64,000 bases of DNA from MFD04716-140 sp963703125 (GCA_963703125.1 OY969790.1:682001-746000); one strand, 5' to 3'. Positions 1 to 9,725 are shown, numbered from the stretch's first letter. The notes: generated from the letters alone by a model not told the origin. Numbers and translations: made by a program.

Positions 1-612
1 CCCGATGAGGGCACCATAAGTTATAATGGTAAAATTTATTCCGAACTTTCCGGTGACGAGCAACGCGATTTGCGACAGGAAATGGGAATGGTCTTTCAAG
101 GAAGCGCTCTTTTTGATTCTATGACAGTAGAAGGTAACGTTATGTTTCCTTTAGAAATGTTTACCCGGCAATCAAAATCCGAGATGCAGGATAGGGTAGA
201 CTTTGTTTTGAAAAGGGTTAATTTGATCGATGCGCATCATAAATTCCCTTCCGAGATCTCAGGGGGAATGCAAAAAAGGGTTGCTATTGCACGTGCCATA
301 GTGATGAATCCACAATATTTATTTTGTGACGAGCCAAATTCCGGACTTGACCCAAAGACCGCAATCCTTATCGATAATTTGATCAAGGAAATTACCGAGG
401 AATACGATATCACAACGGTAATAAACACCCATGACATGAATTCAGTGATGGAGATCGGGGAGAAAATCGTTTTTCTTAAAGATGGACTTAAAGAATGGGA
501 AGGAACCAACAAGGAAATTTTCAGGACCGATAATGAGGCCGTCACAAATTTTGTATACTCCTCGGAACTTTTCAAAAAAGTTCGCCAGATGTATATTGAA
601 GAGAGAAATTAA
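1..612 (+). CDS. ABC transporter ATP-binding protein, MlaF-like (5' end outside window)
   Basis: The reading frame is open from base 1, so the start codon and Walker A lie upstream. Visible are the Q-loop (MVFQGSALFDS), the ABC signature SGGMQKR, Walker B with catalytic Glu (YLFCDEPNSGLDP) and the H-loop (INTHDMNS). This layout fits the ATPase of Mla-type lipid-transport importers, which power phospholipid movement between the outer and inner membranes; the permease and MCE-domain partners would be expected upstream. The family assignment rests on the DEPNSGLDP and NTHDM motifs; another ABC importer ATPase is possible. The stop falls 4 bases inside the convergent DUF389 gene. Confidence 0.8.
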   Translation, partial: PDEGTISYNGKIYSELSGDEQRDLRQEMGMVFQGSALFDSMTVEGNVMFPLEMFTRQSKSEMQDRVDFVLKRVNLIDAHHKFPSEISGGMQKRVAIARAIVMNPQYLFCDEPNSGLDPKTAILIDNLIKEITEEYDITTVINTHDMNSVMEIGEKIVFLKDGLKEWEGTNKEIFRTDNEAVTNFVYSSELFKKVRQMYIEERN

Positions 613-2075
613 TTGGCCGCTTGTTTCAATTGAATTCCGTTGTCCTGAAGTCGCAAGCGCAACCAATCCTCCAGCTTTTTAGAATCGGTAATCCTATTCT
701 TTTCGGGCACTTCTTTCTTCCATTCAACTTCAAAAATAGGAACGGTGTCAAGTTTTGAAAAGTCGGTTTTTATGGTGTATGAAAAACTCAGGGAGTTTAG
801 ATTTTCATAATTGGCCCTGGCCTCTGCGCTTATCTCCTTGAAGGGGATTTGCTTTCCCAAAGATCTCTTTAACCGGATGAGCTCATTCTCCAATAAGTTA
901 ATTTTGCCGTCCTTCCCGATCAAGGCACTTTTCTGCGATTCATAAAGCTCATTCACATATTTCAATTGATCTACTTGTGCATTGCTTGACCCTTGAATAA
1001 TCTGCAAATCTGTTCCTTTCAAAGCGGAATATTCAGACATCTGCGAATTCCATGTGGCAATAATGTTGTCCGGAACCGTCACATTACCCATGAAAACTAA
1101 ATCTATTCTAGACTCTTCCCCATGGTTGTATTGAATATTTGAAAATTCCTTTAAAAACCGCCCTCCATCTGAAAACTGGTAGGGTACAATTTTCTCGTTT
1201 ATAAATTGATTCGCCTGATTTTTAAATGAGGATTCTTGCCAAACATCAAAAAAGGTAAAACCAGCCGGTACCATAACCAAGATTGCAACTACGGATGCCA
1301 TTCTCGATATGAAACTTCGACGTTTCGAGTTTACATATTTCACCATCGGGAACCTTAATATCTTGATAACCAAAAAAGTAGCCAATGCTATAAAAATACT
1401 ATTAATGGCAAAAAGATACATGGCACCACCGGCATAATCAAAATTGCCAATGGCCAAACCAAAACCTACGGTACACAACGGCGGCATTAAGGCCGTTGCA
1501 ATGGCGACCCCAAAAATCACACTTGCTATAGTACCTTTCTTGGCCCTAGCGATTACCAATGCCAATCCTCCAAAAAAGGCAATCAAAACATCCCGAATAT
1601 CAGGTGCGGTACGCGCCAATAGCTCCGAAGATTCATCCCTTAAGGGAAAACTTAAAAAAAAGAGGTAGGCGGTAAGAACACTGAGTATTACCATCACCGC
1701 AAAATTTTTGAGAGATCTTCTTAAAGTATCTATATCATTGATCGCAATTGACATTCCCACACCAAGAATAGGACCCATCAATGGCGATATCAACATGGCA
1801 CCGATCACTACGGCCGTAGAATTGGCGTTCAATCCGACAGAGGCTATAAAAATCGAGCATATTAATATCCAAGAAGTATGTCCTTTAAAAGGTATATCGG
1901 CAATAATTGCGTCCTTCGTCGCTTCTTGATCGGTATTGGGACGAATGTCCAACAATTCATTGAGAAACCTTTTGGTGCTTGTCAACAATCCTTGAAAATC
2001 TTTCTTTACCTCATCACCACTTTCTACATTTTTGCCATTTGAGGTGAAATTTTCTTTATCCAGTTCCTCATCCAT
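609..2075 (-). CDS. DUF389 (TIGR00341-like) integral membrane protein
   Basis: A 488-residue protein with a soluble N-terminal segment (about 1-60), a block of hydrophobic helices (about 65-290) and a long soluble C-terminal region (about 300-488). The membrane block has the Gly/Pro/Met-rich stretches typical of DUF389: GAMLISPLMGPILGVGMS near residue 92 and ATALMPPLCTVGFGLA near 190. The family is widespread in Bacteroidota and its function is unknown; a transport or channel role has only been guessed from topology. It starts 2 bases after the stop of the upstream guanylyltransferase gene, so the two are probably co-transcribed. The C-terminal region is predicted soluble and has no motif I recognise. 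Confidence 0.8.
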   Translation of the reverse strand: MDEELDKENFTSNGKNVESGDEVKKDFQGLLTSTKRFLNELLDIRPNTDQEATKDAIIADIPFKGHTSWILICSIFIASVGLNANSTAVVIGAMLISPLMGPILGVGMSIAINDIDTLRRSLKNFAVMVILSVLTAYLFFLSFPLRDESSELLARTAPDIRDVLIAFFGGLALVIARAKKGTIASVIFGVAIATALMPPLCTVGFGLAIGNFDYAGGAMYLFAINSIFIALATFLVIKILRFPMVKYVNSKRRSFISRMASVVAILVMVPAGFTFFDVWQESSFKNQANQFINEKIVPYQFSDGGRFLKEFSNIQYNHGEESRIDLVFMGNVTVPDNIIATWNSQMSEYSALKGTDLQIIQGSSNAQVDQLKYVNELYESQKSALIGKDGKINLLENELIRLKRSLGKQIPFKEISAEARANYENLNSLSFSYTIKTDFSKLDTVPIFEVEWKKEVPEKNRITDSKKLEDWLRLRLQDNGIQLKQAAN

Positions 2076-2077
2076 AA

Positions 2078-3157
2078 TTAAGCGAATTCGTTCCCAAATA
2101 CATCTTTTACCTTATTCAAAACTTGTTTGATATCTTGTTCTTTCGACTTCGGATAAATCAACAACACTTCCTCTTTATCTACAATTATATAATCGTTTAA
2201 GCCATCAACCACAACGATTTTCCCTTTAGGGGAGCGTATCATATTACCTTGACTGTCCTGCGCGATCACTTTGCTATTGACAATGGCATTGTTACTGTCG
2301 TCCTTCTCCAATTTATCGTATAAGGAGCCCCAAGTACCCAAATCGTTCCAATCGAACGAGGCAGGTAGCACAAATATAGATTTTGAGGGTTCCAAAATGG
2401 CATAATCAATGGAAATATTATCGGCCTTACCATAGTTTTCTTTTATAAATTTCCATTCTTCCCCAGTGTTATAATAAGGGTACCCATCGTTGAACAATTT
2501 AAACTGTTCTGGTTGAAACTTTTCAAAAGCATTGACAATTGTACCCACACTCCACATAAAAATACCGGCATTCCATAGAAAATTTCCTTGCGCCAAAAAC
2601 TCCTTTGCGGTCTCATAGTCCGGTTTTTCCCTAAATTGGGTGACCCTTTTGATCTTGTCAAAATTGTTTTTTTCATATTCGATATATCCAAAACCCGTAT
2701 TGGGAAACGTTGGCTGAATACCCAAAGTACACAGCACCTCTTCTTTCGAACACTTTTCAAAACATTGCGTAACATCACTGCCAAATGCATCCTCATCCTC
2801 GATCCAATGATCGCTTGGAGCTACTATCATTACCGCATTGGGATTCATTTTTTTTATTTTAAGTGCGGCATACAGAATACACGGTGCGGTGTTGCGCATC
2901 TCTGGCTCCCTAACTATTTGTTCTTGTTTCAGAATTGGTAATTGCTCAAGTACCAGATCATTATACCTTTCATTGGTAAGGATCAAAATATTCTCAGTGG
3001 GAACAAACTTGTTGAGTCTTTTGAAAGTCTTCTGAATAAGTGTGTCCCCTGTGCCAAGCATATCGTGAAATTGTTTCGGGTTCCCAGAAGTACTAATTGG
3101 CCAGAACCTAGATCCGACGCCTCCCGCCATCAAAACTGCATAATAGTTGTTGTTCAT
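2078..3157 (-). CDS. manC: Mannose-1-phosphate guanylyltransferase
   Basis: Makes GDP-mannose from mannose-1-phosphate and GTP, a precursor of fucose, rhamnose and mannose units in surface polysaccharide. The N-terminal nucleotide-binding motif AGGVGSRFWP (residues 11-20) and the FREKP motif near 172 are intact. At 359 residues it is the short nucleotidyltransferase-only form, without the C-terminal phosphomannose isomerase cupin of bifunctional ManC/AlgA enzymes. It lies 2 bases upstream of the DUF389 gene on the same strand. The upstream gap of about 110 bases before the SprT-like gene probably holds its promoter. Symbol given by enzyme class. Confidence 0.88.
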   Translation of the reverse strand: MNNNYYAVLMAGGVGSRFWPISTSGNPKQFHDMLGTGDTLIQKTFKRLNKFVPTENILILTNERYNDLVLEQLPILKQEQIVREPEMRNTAPCILYAALKIKKMNPNAVMIVAPSDHWIEDEDAFGSDVTQCFEKCSKEEVLCTLGIQPTFPNTGFGYIEYEKNNFDKIKRVTQFREKPDYETAKEFLAQGNFLWNAGIFMWSVGTIVNAFEKFQPEQFKLFNDGYPYYNTGEEWKFIKENYGKADNISIDYAILEPSKSIFVLPASFDWNDLGTWGSLYDKLEKDDSNNAIVNSKVIAQDSQGNMIRSPKGKIVVVDGLNDYIIVDKEEVLLIYPKSKEQDIKQVLNKVKDVFGNEFA

Positions 3158-3269
3158 TTTTAATTCTTATTATCCAAGGAAAATTACGACCCTACATTGC
3201 AAAACTATATAAAATATTGCGTTGTTGTGTGGTTTATTACTAAAGTTAAATAGCACGGACCGGGGTTGG

Positions 3270-3869
3270 CTAATTAACTATCTCAACTTCAGCGTTCGGT
3301 TGAAATAAATATACCCGGCCCGAGCTTACTTCAATGCATTCATATCGTTTTGTTCGCCTTGCCCCCTTCTTGAAAAGTCTGCCGTTATATAGTCTAAAGA
3401 TGCTGCCATGGGGCAATTCAAAAACATAGGATTTTTCCGAGCATTGTTGATTGAATCTTTGAAGTGCCATTGATAAATTTGCGTCCGTATCGCTGCTTGC
3501 CTTAGGATTTTTGAAGTGTTTTGCCAATATGGGCAACAATTGTGAAGGGAATATTTCAGGACGTAAATAGGGAAGCATTATGTATTGAAAGGTTCGTTTC
3601 CATTCCAATCCATGCGGTTTAATTCGTCGACCGTATTTTTCAAAAGCCACCAAATGGGCAATTTCGTGCAAGAGGGTAATTAAAAAACTGTATTGGTTTC
3701 TTGTTGCGTTGACCGTGATTTGATGCAATCCGTTTGGCATTTTACGATAATCCCCATGTCTTGTTACCCTTTCATTTACTATCTTCAAGTGGACCCCAGT
3801 ATGTTTAATAAGCTCTAAACAAGGTGCTACCGCTCTTTCTGGTATATATTTTATAAGGATATCATCCAT
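3270..3869 (-). CDS. SprT-like zinc metalloprotease-fold protein
   Basis: A 199-residue protein with a zinc-binding HExxH motif in the sequence LLHEIAHL near residue 66, followed by the SprT-type tract HGLEWKRTFQ where further conserved residues lie. SprT/Spartan proteins are metalloprotease-like; the eukaryotic Spartan branch cleaves DNA-protein crosslinks, while the role of bacterial forms is poorly defined. A basic C-terminal part (about 150-199, with RLYNGRLFKKGARRTKRYEC) may bind nucleic acid, by inference. No signal peptide is visible, so it is probably cytoplasmic. It has its own transcription unit between the guanylyltransferase gene and a divergent GNAT gene. Confidence 0.8.
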   Translation of the reverse strand: MDDILIKYIPERAVAPCLELIKHTGVHLKIVNERVTRHGDYRKMPNGLHQITVNATRNQYSFLITLLHEIAHLVAFEKYGRRIKPHGLEWKRTFQYIMLPYLRPEIFPSQLLPILAKHFKNPKASSDTDANLSMALQRFNQQCSEKSYVFELPHGSIFRLYNGRLFKKGARRTKRYECIEVSSGRVYLFQPNAEVEIVN

Positions 3870-3966
3870 TAAAACAAAAATAGCAATTAAACATTTTACC
3901 CCTTCAAAGAATTGCTTATTTTGTTATGGGATATGGCTTCGTTTTAAGCTGAAATTACTTCCAAGA

Positions 3967-4419
3967 ATGATTACACTACAACGCACCGATTGCAGCAATA
4001 TAGATTTTCAAAATTTGGTCTCGCAATTAGACTCGGATTTGGCAATAAGAGATGGGGAAGACCATACTTTCTATGACCAATTTAATAAAATCACCCACAT
4101 AAAGCATGCACTGGTTGCCTATGAAAACGGAATTGCAGTGGGCTGTGGTGCCCTTAAGGAATTTGAACCAGGGGTCATGGAAGTCAAGCGCATGTATGTA
4201 ATTCCCGAACAACGTAGAAGGGGAATTGCAGGGCAAATATTATTGGCTTTGGAAGTTTGGGCCGCTGAATTGGCTTACAAAAAATGTGTACTTGAAACTG
4301 GGCGGAAACAACCGGAAGCGATAGGACTGTATAAAAAGAAAGGATATTCCATTATTCCAAATTATGGCCAGTATGCAGGGGTCACAAATAGTGTATGTTT
4401 TGAGAAAGTGCTTAAATAG
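3967..4419 (+). CDS. GNAT family N-acetyltransferase
   Basis: A 150-residue single-domain GNAT protein. The acetyl-CoA pyrophosphate-binding motif A is clear in the tract VIPEQRRRGIAGQILLALE (residues 77-95), and the C-terminal part has the usual LYKKKGY sequence after ETGRKQPEA. The acceptor substrate cannot be told from sequence. It stands divergent from the SprT-like gene and converges on the SDR gene, with 8 bases between the two stop codons, so both genes end in a very compact junction. Confidence 0.85.
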   Translation: MITLQRTDCSNIDFQNLVSQLDSDLAIRDGEDHTFYDQFNKITHIKHALVAYENGIAVGCGALKEFEPGVMEVKRMYVIPEQRRRGIAGQILLALEVWAAELAYKKCVLETGRKQPEAIGLYKKKGYSIIPNYGQYAGVTNSVCFEKVLK

Positions 4420-4427
4420 ACCTTGAT

Positions 4428-5108
4428 TTAAGGGGTGCTATTACTGACCTGCAACAATTTTCCGTTGTAAAATTTATGGCCATTTAATGCAAAGTTCATA
4501 ATGTAGGAGGCCATATCAGCTGGTTTGACGTGGGCTTCATATCCAGGAAAAGCCTCTTCGAGCATTTCAGTTTGTACCGCTCCCAACGCAAGTACATTAA
4601 AGAAAGGTCCTGTTTCTTTAAACTCTTCTGCCCAAAGTTCGGTCAACGTGATTACCGCCCCCTTACTTGAACTATAAGCGGATAAGCCAGGGAATTTCAT
4701 ACTCCCTTGAACTCCTCCCATAGAGCTTATGGTCACCACATGTCCATTTTTTGGCATCATGGGAATCACCAACTTTGTAATATTCGCAACTCCAAAAACA
4801 TTTACAGCATAAACCTCTTCTATTTCCGCTGCGGTAGTCTTTAAAAATGGTTTATTCAATAATTTACCTGCGTTGTTTATTAAAACATCCACTGTTTCCC
4901 AATTTGAACTGAGAAATAATTTTAGTCTATCGAGGTCCTTTGAACTAGCCAAGTCAAAAGGAAAGAAATTTACATTTTTTATTTTAAGATCCGCGATGGG
5001 CTTTTCATTTCTTGACAACGCCAAAACATGGTGACCGGCATTGGCAAATTGCCTTACAAGTTCAAAGCCAATACCTCGACTTGTTCCTGTAATAATAACA
5101 TTTGCCAT
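4428..5108 (-). CDS. Short-chain dehydrogenase/reductase (SDR)
   Basis: A 226-residue classical SDR. The NAD(P)-binding motif TGTSRGIG is at residues 7-14, NNAG near 78, the catalytic serine region TISSMGG near 126, and the active-site YSSSK near 145, so it should be an active oxidoreductase. The substrate is unknown. Its ATG overlaps the stop of the upstream M28 peptidase gene (TAATG), showing translational coupling with a lipoprotein peptidase, although no shared pathway is obvious. Confidence 0.88.
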   Translation of the reverse strand: MANVIITGTSRGIGFELVRQFANAGHHVLALSRNEKPIADLKIKNVNFFPFDLASSKDLDRLKLFLSSNWETVDVLINNAGKLLNKPFLKTTAAEIEEVYAVNVFGVANITKLVIPMMPKNGHVVTISSMGGVQGSMKFPGLSAYSSSKGAVITLTELWAEEFKETGPFFNVLALGAVQTEMLEEAFPGYEAHVKPADMASYIMNFALNGHKFYNGKLLQVSNSTP

Positions 5109-6238
5109 TAGTTGTATTTGATCATTTGAGTCATTGAATTCGCAATATTTTCAATTAAAGGAATCGATTTGTTGACCACATTTGCCATGTGTCCAAAATC
5201 CATAAGTTTTGCTTCATCACCCACTTTGTGATAGTGGTCAAAATTGGTAAAATCAAATGTACTAAAGGTTTGGGAAGGCACATTGAATTCCGTATGGAAT
5301 GAATAATTATCGGATCTTTTAAAAAGATTAAATTCCTTGGCTTTCGGTAAGAAACCAACCAAGTTTGAACTAACGAACATATTACTGACACCTGCAAGAT
5401 TCGATAGTTCAAAGCCGGTTGCATACATAAAATAATTCTTACCTACCAAGGGCACACCGACCATTTCAAAATTCAACATCACGTACAGGTTTAAATTTTG
5501 TTCCTTTAGCTTTTTAGCAAGATGTTGGGACCCCAACAATCCCTTTTCCTCGGCACTGAACAACGCAAAAATTATACTTCGCTTGTTTGTTTTGGCGTTA
5601 CCAAAATATCGCGCCAATTCCAATACGGTCGTAGTACCTGAAGCATTGTCATTGGCACCATTGGCTATGACATCGCCATTCAATTCTTCAATAATGCCAA
5701 TATGATCGTAATGGGCACCAATAATAATGAATTCATTTTTCAATTTTTTGTCGCTGCCTTCTACAACTCCTACTATATTAAAAGCGGGCTTATCAAAATT
5801 TGACAACTGATCTTTATAGTCGGCAAAATAAGGTTGCACATTATTTTCCTTGAAAATATTCTGGATATAGTCCGCAGCCGCTTCAATTCCTTCGCTACCG
5901 GTATCTCTTCCCTGCAAGTCATCAGAAGCCAAGAACGTCATTATTTCCTCAATTCTTGAGCTATCTGAAAAACCAGTTTTGTGAAACCTATTCTGGGGTT
6001 TTTGTGCAACATCCTCATTGTTCCCATTAATTTCAACATTTGAATCCCCTTTTGCAATATTTGTTTTTGTTGGGATTTTAGTCGCAAGCGGATCAGATGA
6101 AACTTTTGTCTCTTTAGGAACGTTCGTTTGCTTAGCCTTATTAATGGTCCGTTCATGCAAAGTAATATCTTCACTTACTTTGGACGGGCCACAGCCTAAA
6201 AGAAATAAAGTAACTAGAACACTTAAAATCTTCCTCAT
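5108..6238 (-). CDS. M28-family zinc aminopeptidase lipoprotein
   Basis: A 376-residue lipoprotein. The signal peptide ends in LFLLGCGPSK with lipobox Cys near residue 16. A low-complexity linker (about 25-80, rich in K, T and N) leads to an M28 peptidase domain. Zinc-binding residues are visible in GAHYDHIG, GANDNASG, SAEEKGLLGS, NFEMVG and the C-terminal DHYHKVGDE, so all five metal-ligand positions look intact. It probably trims peptides in the periplasm or at the outer membrane; the substrate is unknown. A terminator-like hairpin at 6258-6286 separates it from pdhC upstream. Confidence 0.87.
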   Translation of the reverse strand: MRKILSVLVTLFLLGCGPSKVSEDITLHERTINKAKQTNVPKETKVSSDPLATKIPTKTNIAKGDSNVEINGNNEDVAQKPQNRFHKTGFSDSSRIEEIMTFLASDDLQGRDTGSEGIEAAADYIQNIFKENNVQPYFADYKDQLSNFDKPAFNIVGVVEGSDKKLKNEFIIIGAHYDHIGIIEELNGDVIANGANDNASGTTTVLELARYFGNAKTNKRSIIFALFSAEEKGLLGSQHLAKKLKEQNLNLYVMLNFEMVGVPLVGKNYFMYATGFELSNLAGVSNMFVSSNLVGFLPKAKEFNLFKRSDNYSFHTEFNVPSQTFSTFDFTNFDHYHKVGDEAKLMDFGHMANVVNKSIPLIENIANSMTQMIKYN

Positions 6239-6257
6239 AATTTTTTATTTTTTAAAG

Positions 6258-6286
6258 ATAAAAAAGCATCCTTAAAACCGGATGCT
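6258..6286 (-). terminator. Rho-independent terminator after pdhC
   Basis: On the minus strand a stem AGCATCC / GGATGCT with a short loop is followed by a run of T. It sits between the pdhC stop and the start of the M28 peptidase gene. Confidence 0.75.
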
Positions 6287-6323
6287 CTTTTATCTACTTA
6301 AACCTTTATTTTCCTGCAATTAA

Positions 6324-7994
6324 TTAGGCAAGCATTGTTACCGGGTTTTCCAAATAGGCCCTTAAAGTCAAAAGGAATTGAGATCCCGTTGCCCCATCAA
6401 CAGTTCTATGATCACAGGCCAAAGTCACTATCATGGTTTTACCAACCACGATTTCGCCTTTTCTTACCACTGGTTTTTCAACGATGGCACCTACCGATAA
6501 AATTGCTGAATTGGGTTGATTGATAATGGATGTGAACTCCACAATACCAAACATCCCCAAATTGGAAACCGTAAAAGTACTTCCTTCCATTTCTGAAGGA
6601 GTCAATTTTTTGGTTTTTGCCCTGCCCGCCAAATCCTTTACGGAACTTCCAATTTGCGTAAGGCTCATTTGGTCGGCAAATTTCAATACGGGTACCACCA
6701 AGCCATCTTCAACAGCAACCGCAACCCCTATGTGTACGTGATGGTTGTAGCGAGTTGTATCCCCGTTCCACGTAGTATTCACTTGGGGATGCTTTTTCAA
6801 GGCCATAGCGCACGCTTTCACGACCATATCATTGAAGGACACTTTGGTATCTGGTAAGTCATTAATTTTTAATCTCGAATCCCACGCATTGTCCATATCA
6901 ACTTCAATAGTTAAATAATAGTGTGGGGCGGTAAATTTGGATTCGCTCAAACGTTTTGCAATGGTCTTGCGCATTTGAGAATTCTTGACTTCATTACTGC
7001 CTTCCTGACCAACTAGTAGATTAATTGGGGTAATCGGAGTGTTCGTATATGCTGCTTTCTCCGCAGATCCTTGGGACTGAGAAACTTTTTCCGAGGGTCT
7101 GTAATTTTCAATATCCTTTTTGATAATGCGACCGTGATCTCCAGAACCATTTACCTGCGATATATCAATTCCTTTATCCTTGGCAATCTTCTTGGCCAAA
7201 GGTGAAGCGAATATTCTTGTGGAATCACTTACCTCTTTGGCCTGGTTAGAATCTTCCACCTTCCCTTCAGTTTTTTCCGTTACCTCTTGGGATGTCTTCG
7301 CAGCAGTGGAATCCATATTGTCCAACGGGGTCGAGGAAGTGCCATTTAGAACAGCCTCAACATTGGTTCCCTCAGGTCCAATAACTGCAAGTACGGCATC
7401 AACAGGAGAGGACTCTCCTTCTTGAATACCTATGTACAATAGAGTTCCTGAATAAAAAGATTCAAACTCCATTGTAGCCTTATCTGTTTCGATTTCGGCC
7501 AAGATATCTCCTTCTTCAACTTTGTCACCCACCTTTTTCAACCAAGAGGCCACGGTTCCTTCTTCCATGGTATCACTCAGCCGGGGCATTTTAATTACCT
7601 CAACATCCTTAGGTATTTCAGTGGATGCAGGTGCAGCACTTGAAGATTCCTCTTTAACCTCTTTTTTCTCCTCTTTTGGAGCTTCTTCAATGGTTGATAT
7701 GTTCTCTTTATTTGAGCTAGCCGATGAGCCATTCACTAAACCGGATATATCTTCACCATCTTTTCCGATAATGGCCAAAAGTGAATCAACGGGTGCACCA
7801 TCCCCTTCTTGAATTCCAATATAAAGTAAGGTTCCTTCATGAAAAGATTCAAATTCCATTGTGGCTTTATCCGTTTCAATCTCGGCCAAAATATCGCCTT
7901 CCTCAACCTTGTCCCCTACTTTTTTCAACCACTTGGCCACGGTACCCTCTTCCATGGTATCACTTAACCGGGGCATGTTTATTACTTCTGCCAT
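6324..7994 (-). CDS. pdhC: Pyruvate dehydrogenase E2, dihydrolipoamide acetyltransferase (two lipoyl domains)
   Basis: Core enzyme of the pyruvate dehydrogenase complex: it moves the acetyl group from E1 onto CoA. The 556 residues contain two lipoyl domains (about 1-75 and 133-208), each with the lipoyl-lysine motif EIETDKATMEFES; acidic Glu/Lys-rich linkers; a peripheral subunit-binding domain (about 262-298, SPLAKKIAKDKGIDIS); and a catalytic domain ending with the active-site CDHRTVDGATG near residue 532. The two lipoyl domains are nearly identical, so they look like a recent or homogenised duplication. Its start lies 6 bases after pdhA. E1-beta and E3 are not in this window. Confidence 0.95.
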   Translation of the reverse strand: MAEVINMPRLSDTMEEGTVAKWLKKVGDKVEEGDILAEIETDKATMEFESFHEGTLLYIGIQEGDGAPVDSLLAIIGKDGEDISGLVNGSSASSNKENISTIEEAPKEEKKEVKEESSSAAPASTEIPKDVEVIKMPRLSDTMEEGTVASWLKKVGDKVEEGDILAEIETDKATMEFESFYSGTLLYIGIQEGESSPVDAVLAVIGPEGTNVEAVLNGTSSTPLDNMDSTAAKTSQEVTEKTEGKVEDSNQAKEVSDSTRIFASPLAKKIAKDKGIDISQVNGSGDHGRIIKKDIENYRPSEKVSQSQGSAEKAAYTNTPITPINLLVGQEGSNEVKNSQMRKTIAKRLSESKFTAPHYYLTIEVDMDNAWDSRLKINDLPDTKVSFNDMVVKACAMALKKHPQVNTTWNGDTTRYNHHVHIGVAVAVEDGLVVPVLKFADQMSLTQIGSSVKDLAGRAKTKKLTPSEMEGSTFTVSNLGMFGIVEFTSIINQPNSAILSVGAIVEKPVVRKGEIVVGKTMIVTLACDHRTVDGATGSQFLLTLRAYLENPVTMLA

Positions 7995-8000
7995 TCTAGA

Positions 8001-8999
8001 TTATAATTTATGTTGTACAAACGGAAAATCCTCTTGTTCGTAAACCATATCATATAATTGATTTACAGGTGGATACTCCGATTCTTCGGCAAATTTTTCA
8101 CATTCAGAAACCAAATCTTTGACTCTTTTGTCAATTGCTTCAATTTCCGCCTGTGTCGCATATTTATTTTCTTTGATAATATCCAATACTTGCGTTATCG
8201 GGTCTATTTTTTTGTATTCTTCGACCTCTTCTTTGGTCCTATAATGTTGGGCATCCGACATTGAATGCCCCCGATATCGATAGGTCTTCATTTCAAGAAA
8301 AGTGGGCCCTCCACCGGTTCGGGCACGATCAATGGCCTTGCTCATTTCTTGGGCAACCGTTACCGGGTTCATTCCATCCACTGGGCCGCATGGCATTTCA
8401 TATCCCAACCCTAACTTCCATATTTCGGTTGAAAAAGAAGTTCGCGCCACAGAAGTACCCATCGCATATCCATTATTTTCGCAAACGAAAACTACAGGAA
8501 GTTGCCATAACATCGCCAAGTTAAAGGTTTCGTGGAGGGAGCCCTGGCGCACGGCGCCATCCCCCATATAACAAAGGGTTACCGCATCACGTCCAAAATA
8601 CTTGTCCCCAAAAGCCATACCAGCACCTAGCGGAATCTGCCCCCCTACAATACCGTGACCACCATGAAAACGATGCTCCTTTGAAAATATATGCATGGAG
8701 CCGCCCATTCCTTTGGAAGTTCCTGTTACCTTGCCATAAAGTTCTGCCATAACCATTCTTGGGTCCACCCCCATTCCTATTGGTTGAACATGATTACGAT
8801 ATGCCGTTATCATTCTATCCTTTGTCAAGTCCATCGCATGCAAAGCACCTGCCAAAACAGCTTCTTGACCATTGTATAGATGTAGAAATCCCCTTACTTT
8901 CTGTTGAATATAAACTGCCGCGAGCTTATCTTCAAACTTTCTCCAAAACGACATATCCTCATACCACTTCAAGTAGGTTTCTTTTGTAATTTTTTCCAT
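8001..8999 (-). CDS. pdhA: Pyruvate dehydrogenase E1 component, alpha subunit
   Basis: Binds thiamine diphosphate and decarboxylates pyruvate together with E1-beta. The ThDP motif runs from GDGAVRQGSLHE to CENN, and the regulatory-loop region with RYRGHSMSD is present. I chose the ATG at 8999 (MEKITKETYLKWYEDM, 332 residues) because family members begin there; the frame extends upstream to 9053 but those 18 residues look non-coding. E1-beta is not adjacent, so the complex is assembled from separate loci. It forms an operon with pdhC. Confidence 0.94.
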   Translation of the reverse strand: MEKITKETYLKWYEDMSFWRKFEDKLAAVYIQQKVRGFLHLYNGQEAVLAGALHAMDLTKDRMITAYRNHVQPIGMGVDPRMVMAELYGKVTGTSKGMGGSMHIFSKEHRFHGGHGIVGGQIPLGAGMAFGDKYFGRDAVTLCYMGDGAVRQGSLHETFNLAMLWQLPVVFVCENNGYAMGTSVARTSFSTEIWKLGLGYEMPCGPVDGMNPVTVAQEMSKAIDRARTGGGPTFLEMKTYRYRGHSMSDAQHYRTKEEVEEYKKIDPITQVLDIIKENKYATQAEIEAIDKRVKDLVSECEKFAEESEYPPVNQLYDMVYEQEDFPFVQHKL

Positions 9000-9207
9000 T
9001 AATCGGTGTTTATTTAGTAGAATTCCAATAGGTTCACAACGGATGCTACCCAATTACGGGCAACCTGATACCAGAAGAACAAAAATACACATATAAATGA
9101 ATCGGTAAAAAAAAAGGAAGTAAATAGTACAAAAGCATCTGCATATCCAACAAAATAGCCAAAACGAACGCATACCTTAAGCTGGCACTGGAATAGCCAA
9201 TCTCTTC

Positions 9208-9693
9208 TTAACCCAAATACGATTTATTGAAAGCCAATGGAAGAATATCACCAATAGATCCACATTTGAGCACTTCGCCCACTTCACCCATTAATAGTAG
9301 TTGAATAGGACTGTTCTGTTTTATCTCATACTCCGAAATGGACTGCCTACAACTACCGCATGGTGCCGCGGCTTGGTCCACAATATAATTTTTTGATGCC
9401 GCACTAATGGCTATGGCCTGTATTTTTATTTCAGGGAACTTTGCACCGGCATAAAACACGGCAACCCTCTCGGCACAAAGCCCAGAGGGGTAACACGCAT
9501 TTTCTTGATTGTTACCAATGACCACTTCTCCATTTTCCATCAATACAGCTGCACCTACGCAAAAACTACTATAAGGCGCATAGGCACCTGTTCGTGCTTG
9601 AATGGCGGTTTTCATCAGTAAGTTGTCCGTATGTGACAATTCGTCAATTGATTCAAATATTTCCAAATCAAAAGTGATACTTCTTTTTTTCAT
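9208..9693 (-). CDS. cdd: Cytidine deaminase
   Basis: Deaminates cytidine and deoxycytidine in pyrimidine salvage. The 161-residue protein has both zinc motifs of the family: the CAE motif in YPSGLCAERVAVF (around 88-100) with its catalytic Glu, and PCGSCRQ (about 130-136), giving three cysteine zinc ligands as in tetrameric enzymes. It lies downstream of porV with a terminator hairpin between them, and about 200 bases upstream of pdhA. Confidence 0.93.
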   Translation of the reverse strand: MKKRSITFDLEIFESIDELSHTDNLLMKTAIQARTGAYAPYSSFCVGAAVLMENGEVVIGNNQENACYPSGLCAERVAVFYAGAKFPEIKIQAIAISAASKNYIVDQAAAPCGSCRQSISEYEIKQNSPIQLLLMGEVGEVLKCGSIGDILPLAFNKSYLG

Positions 9694-9725
9694 TTGACAA
9701 CTTTCTTGGATAGTTCTAAAATAGT

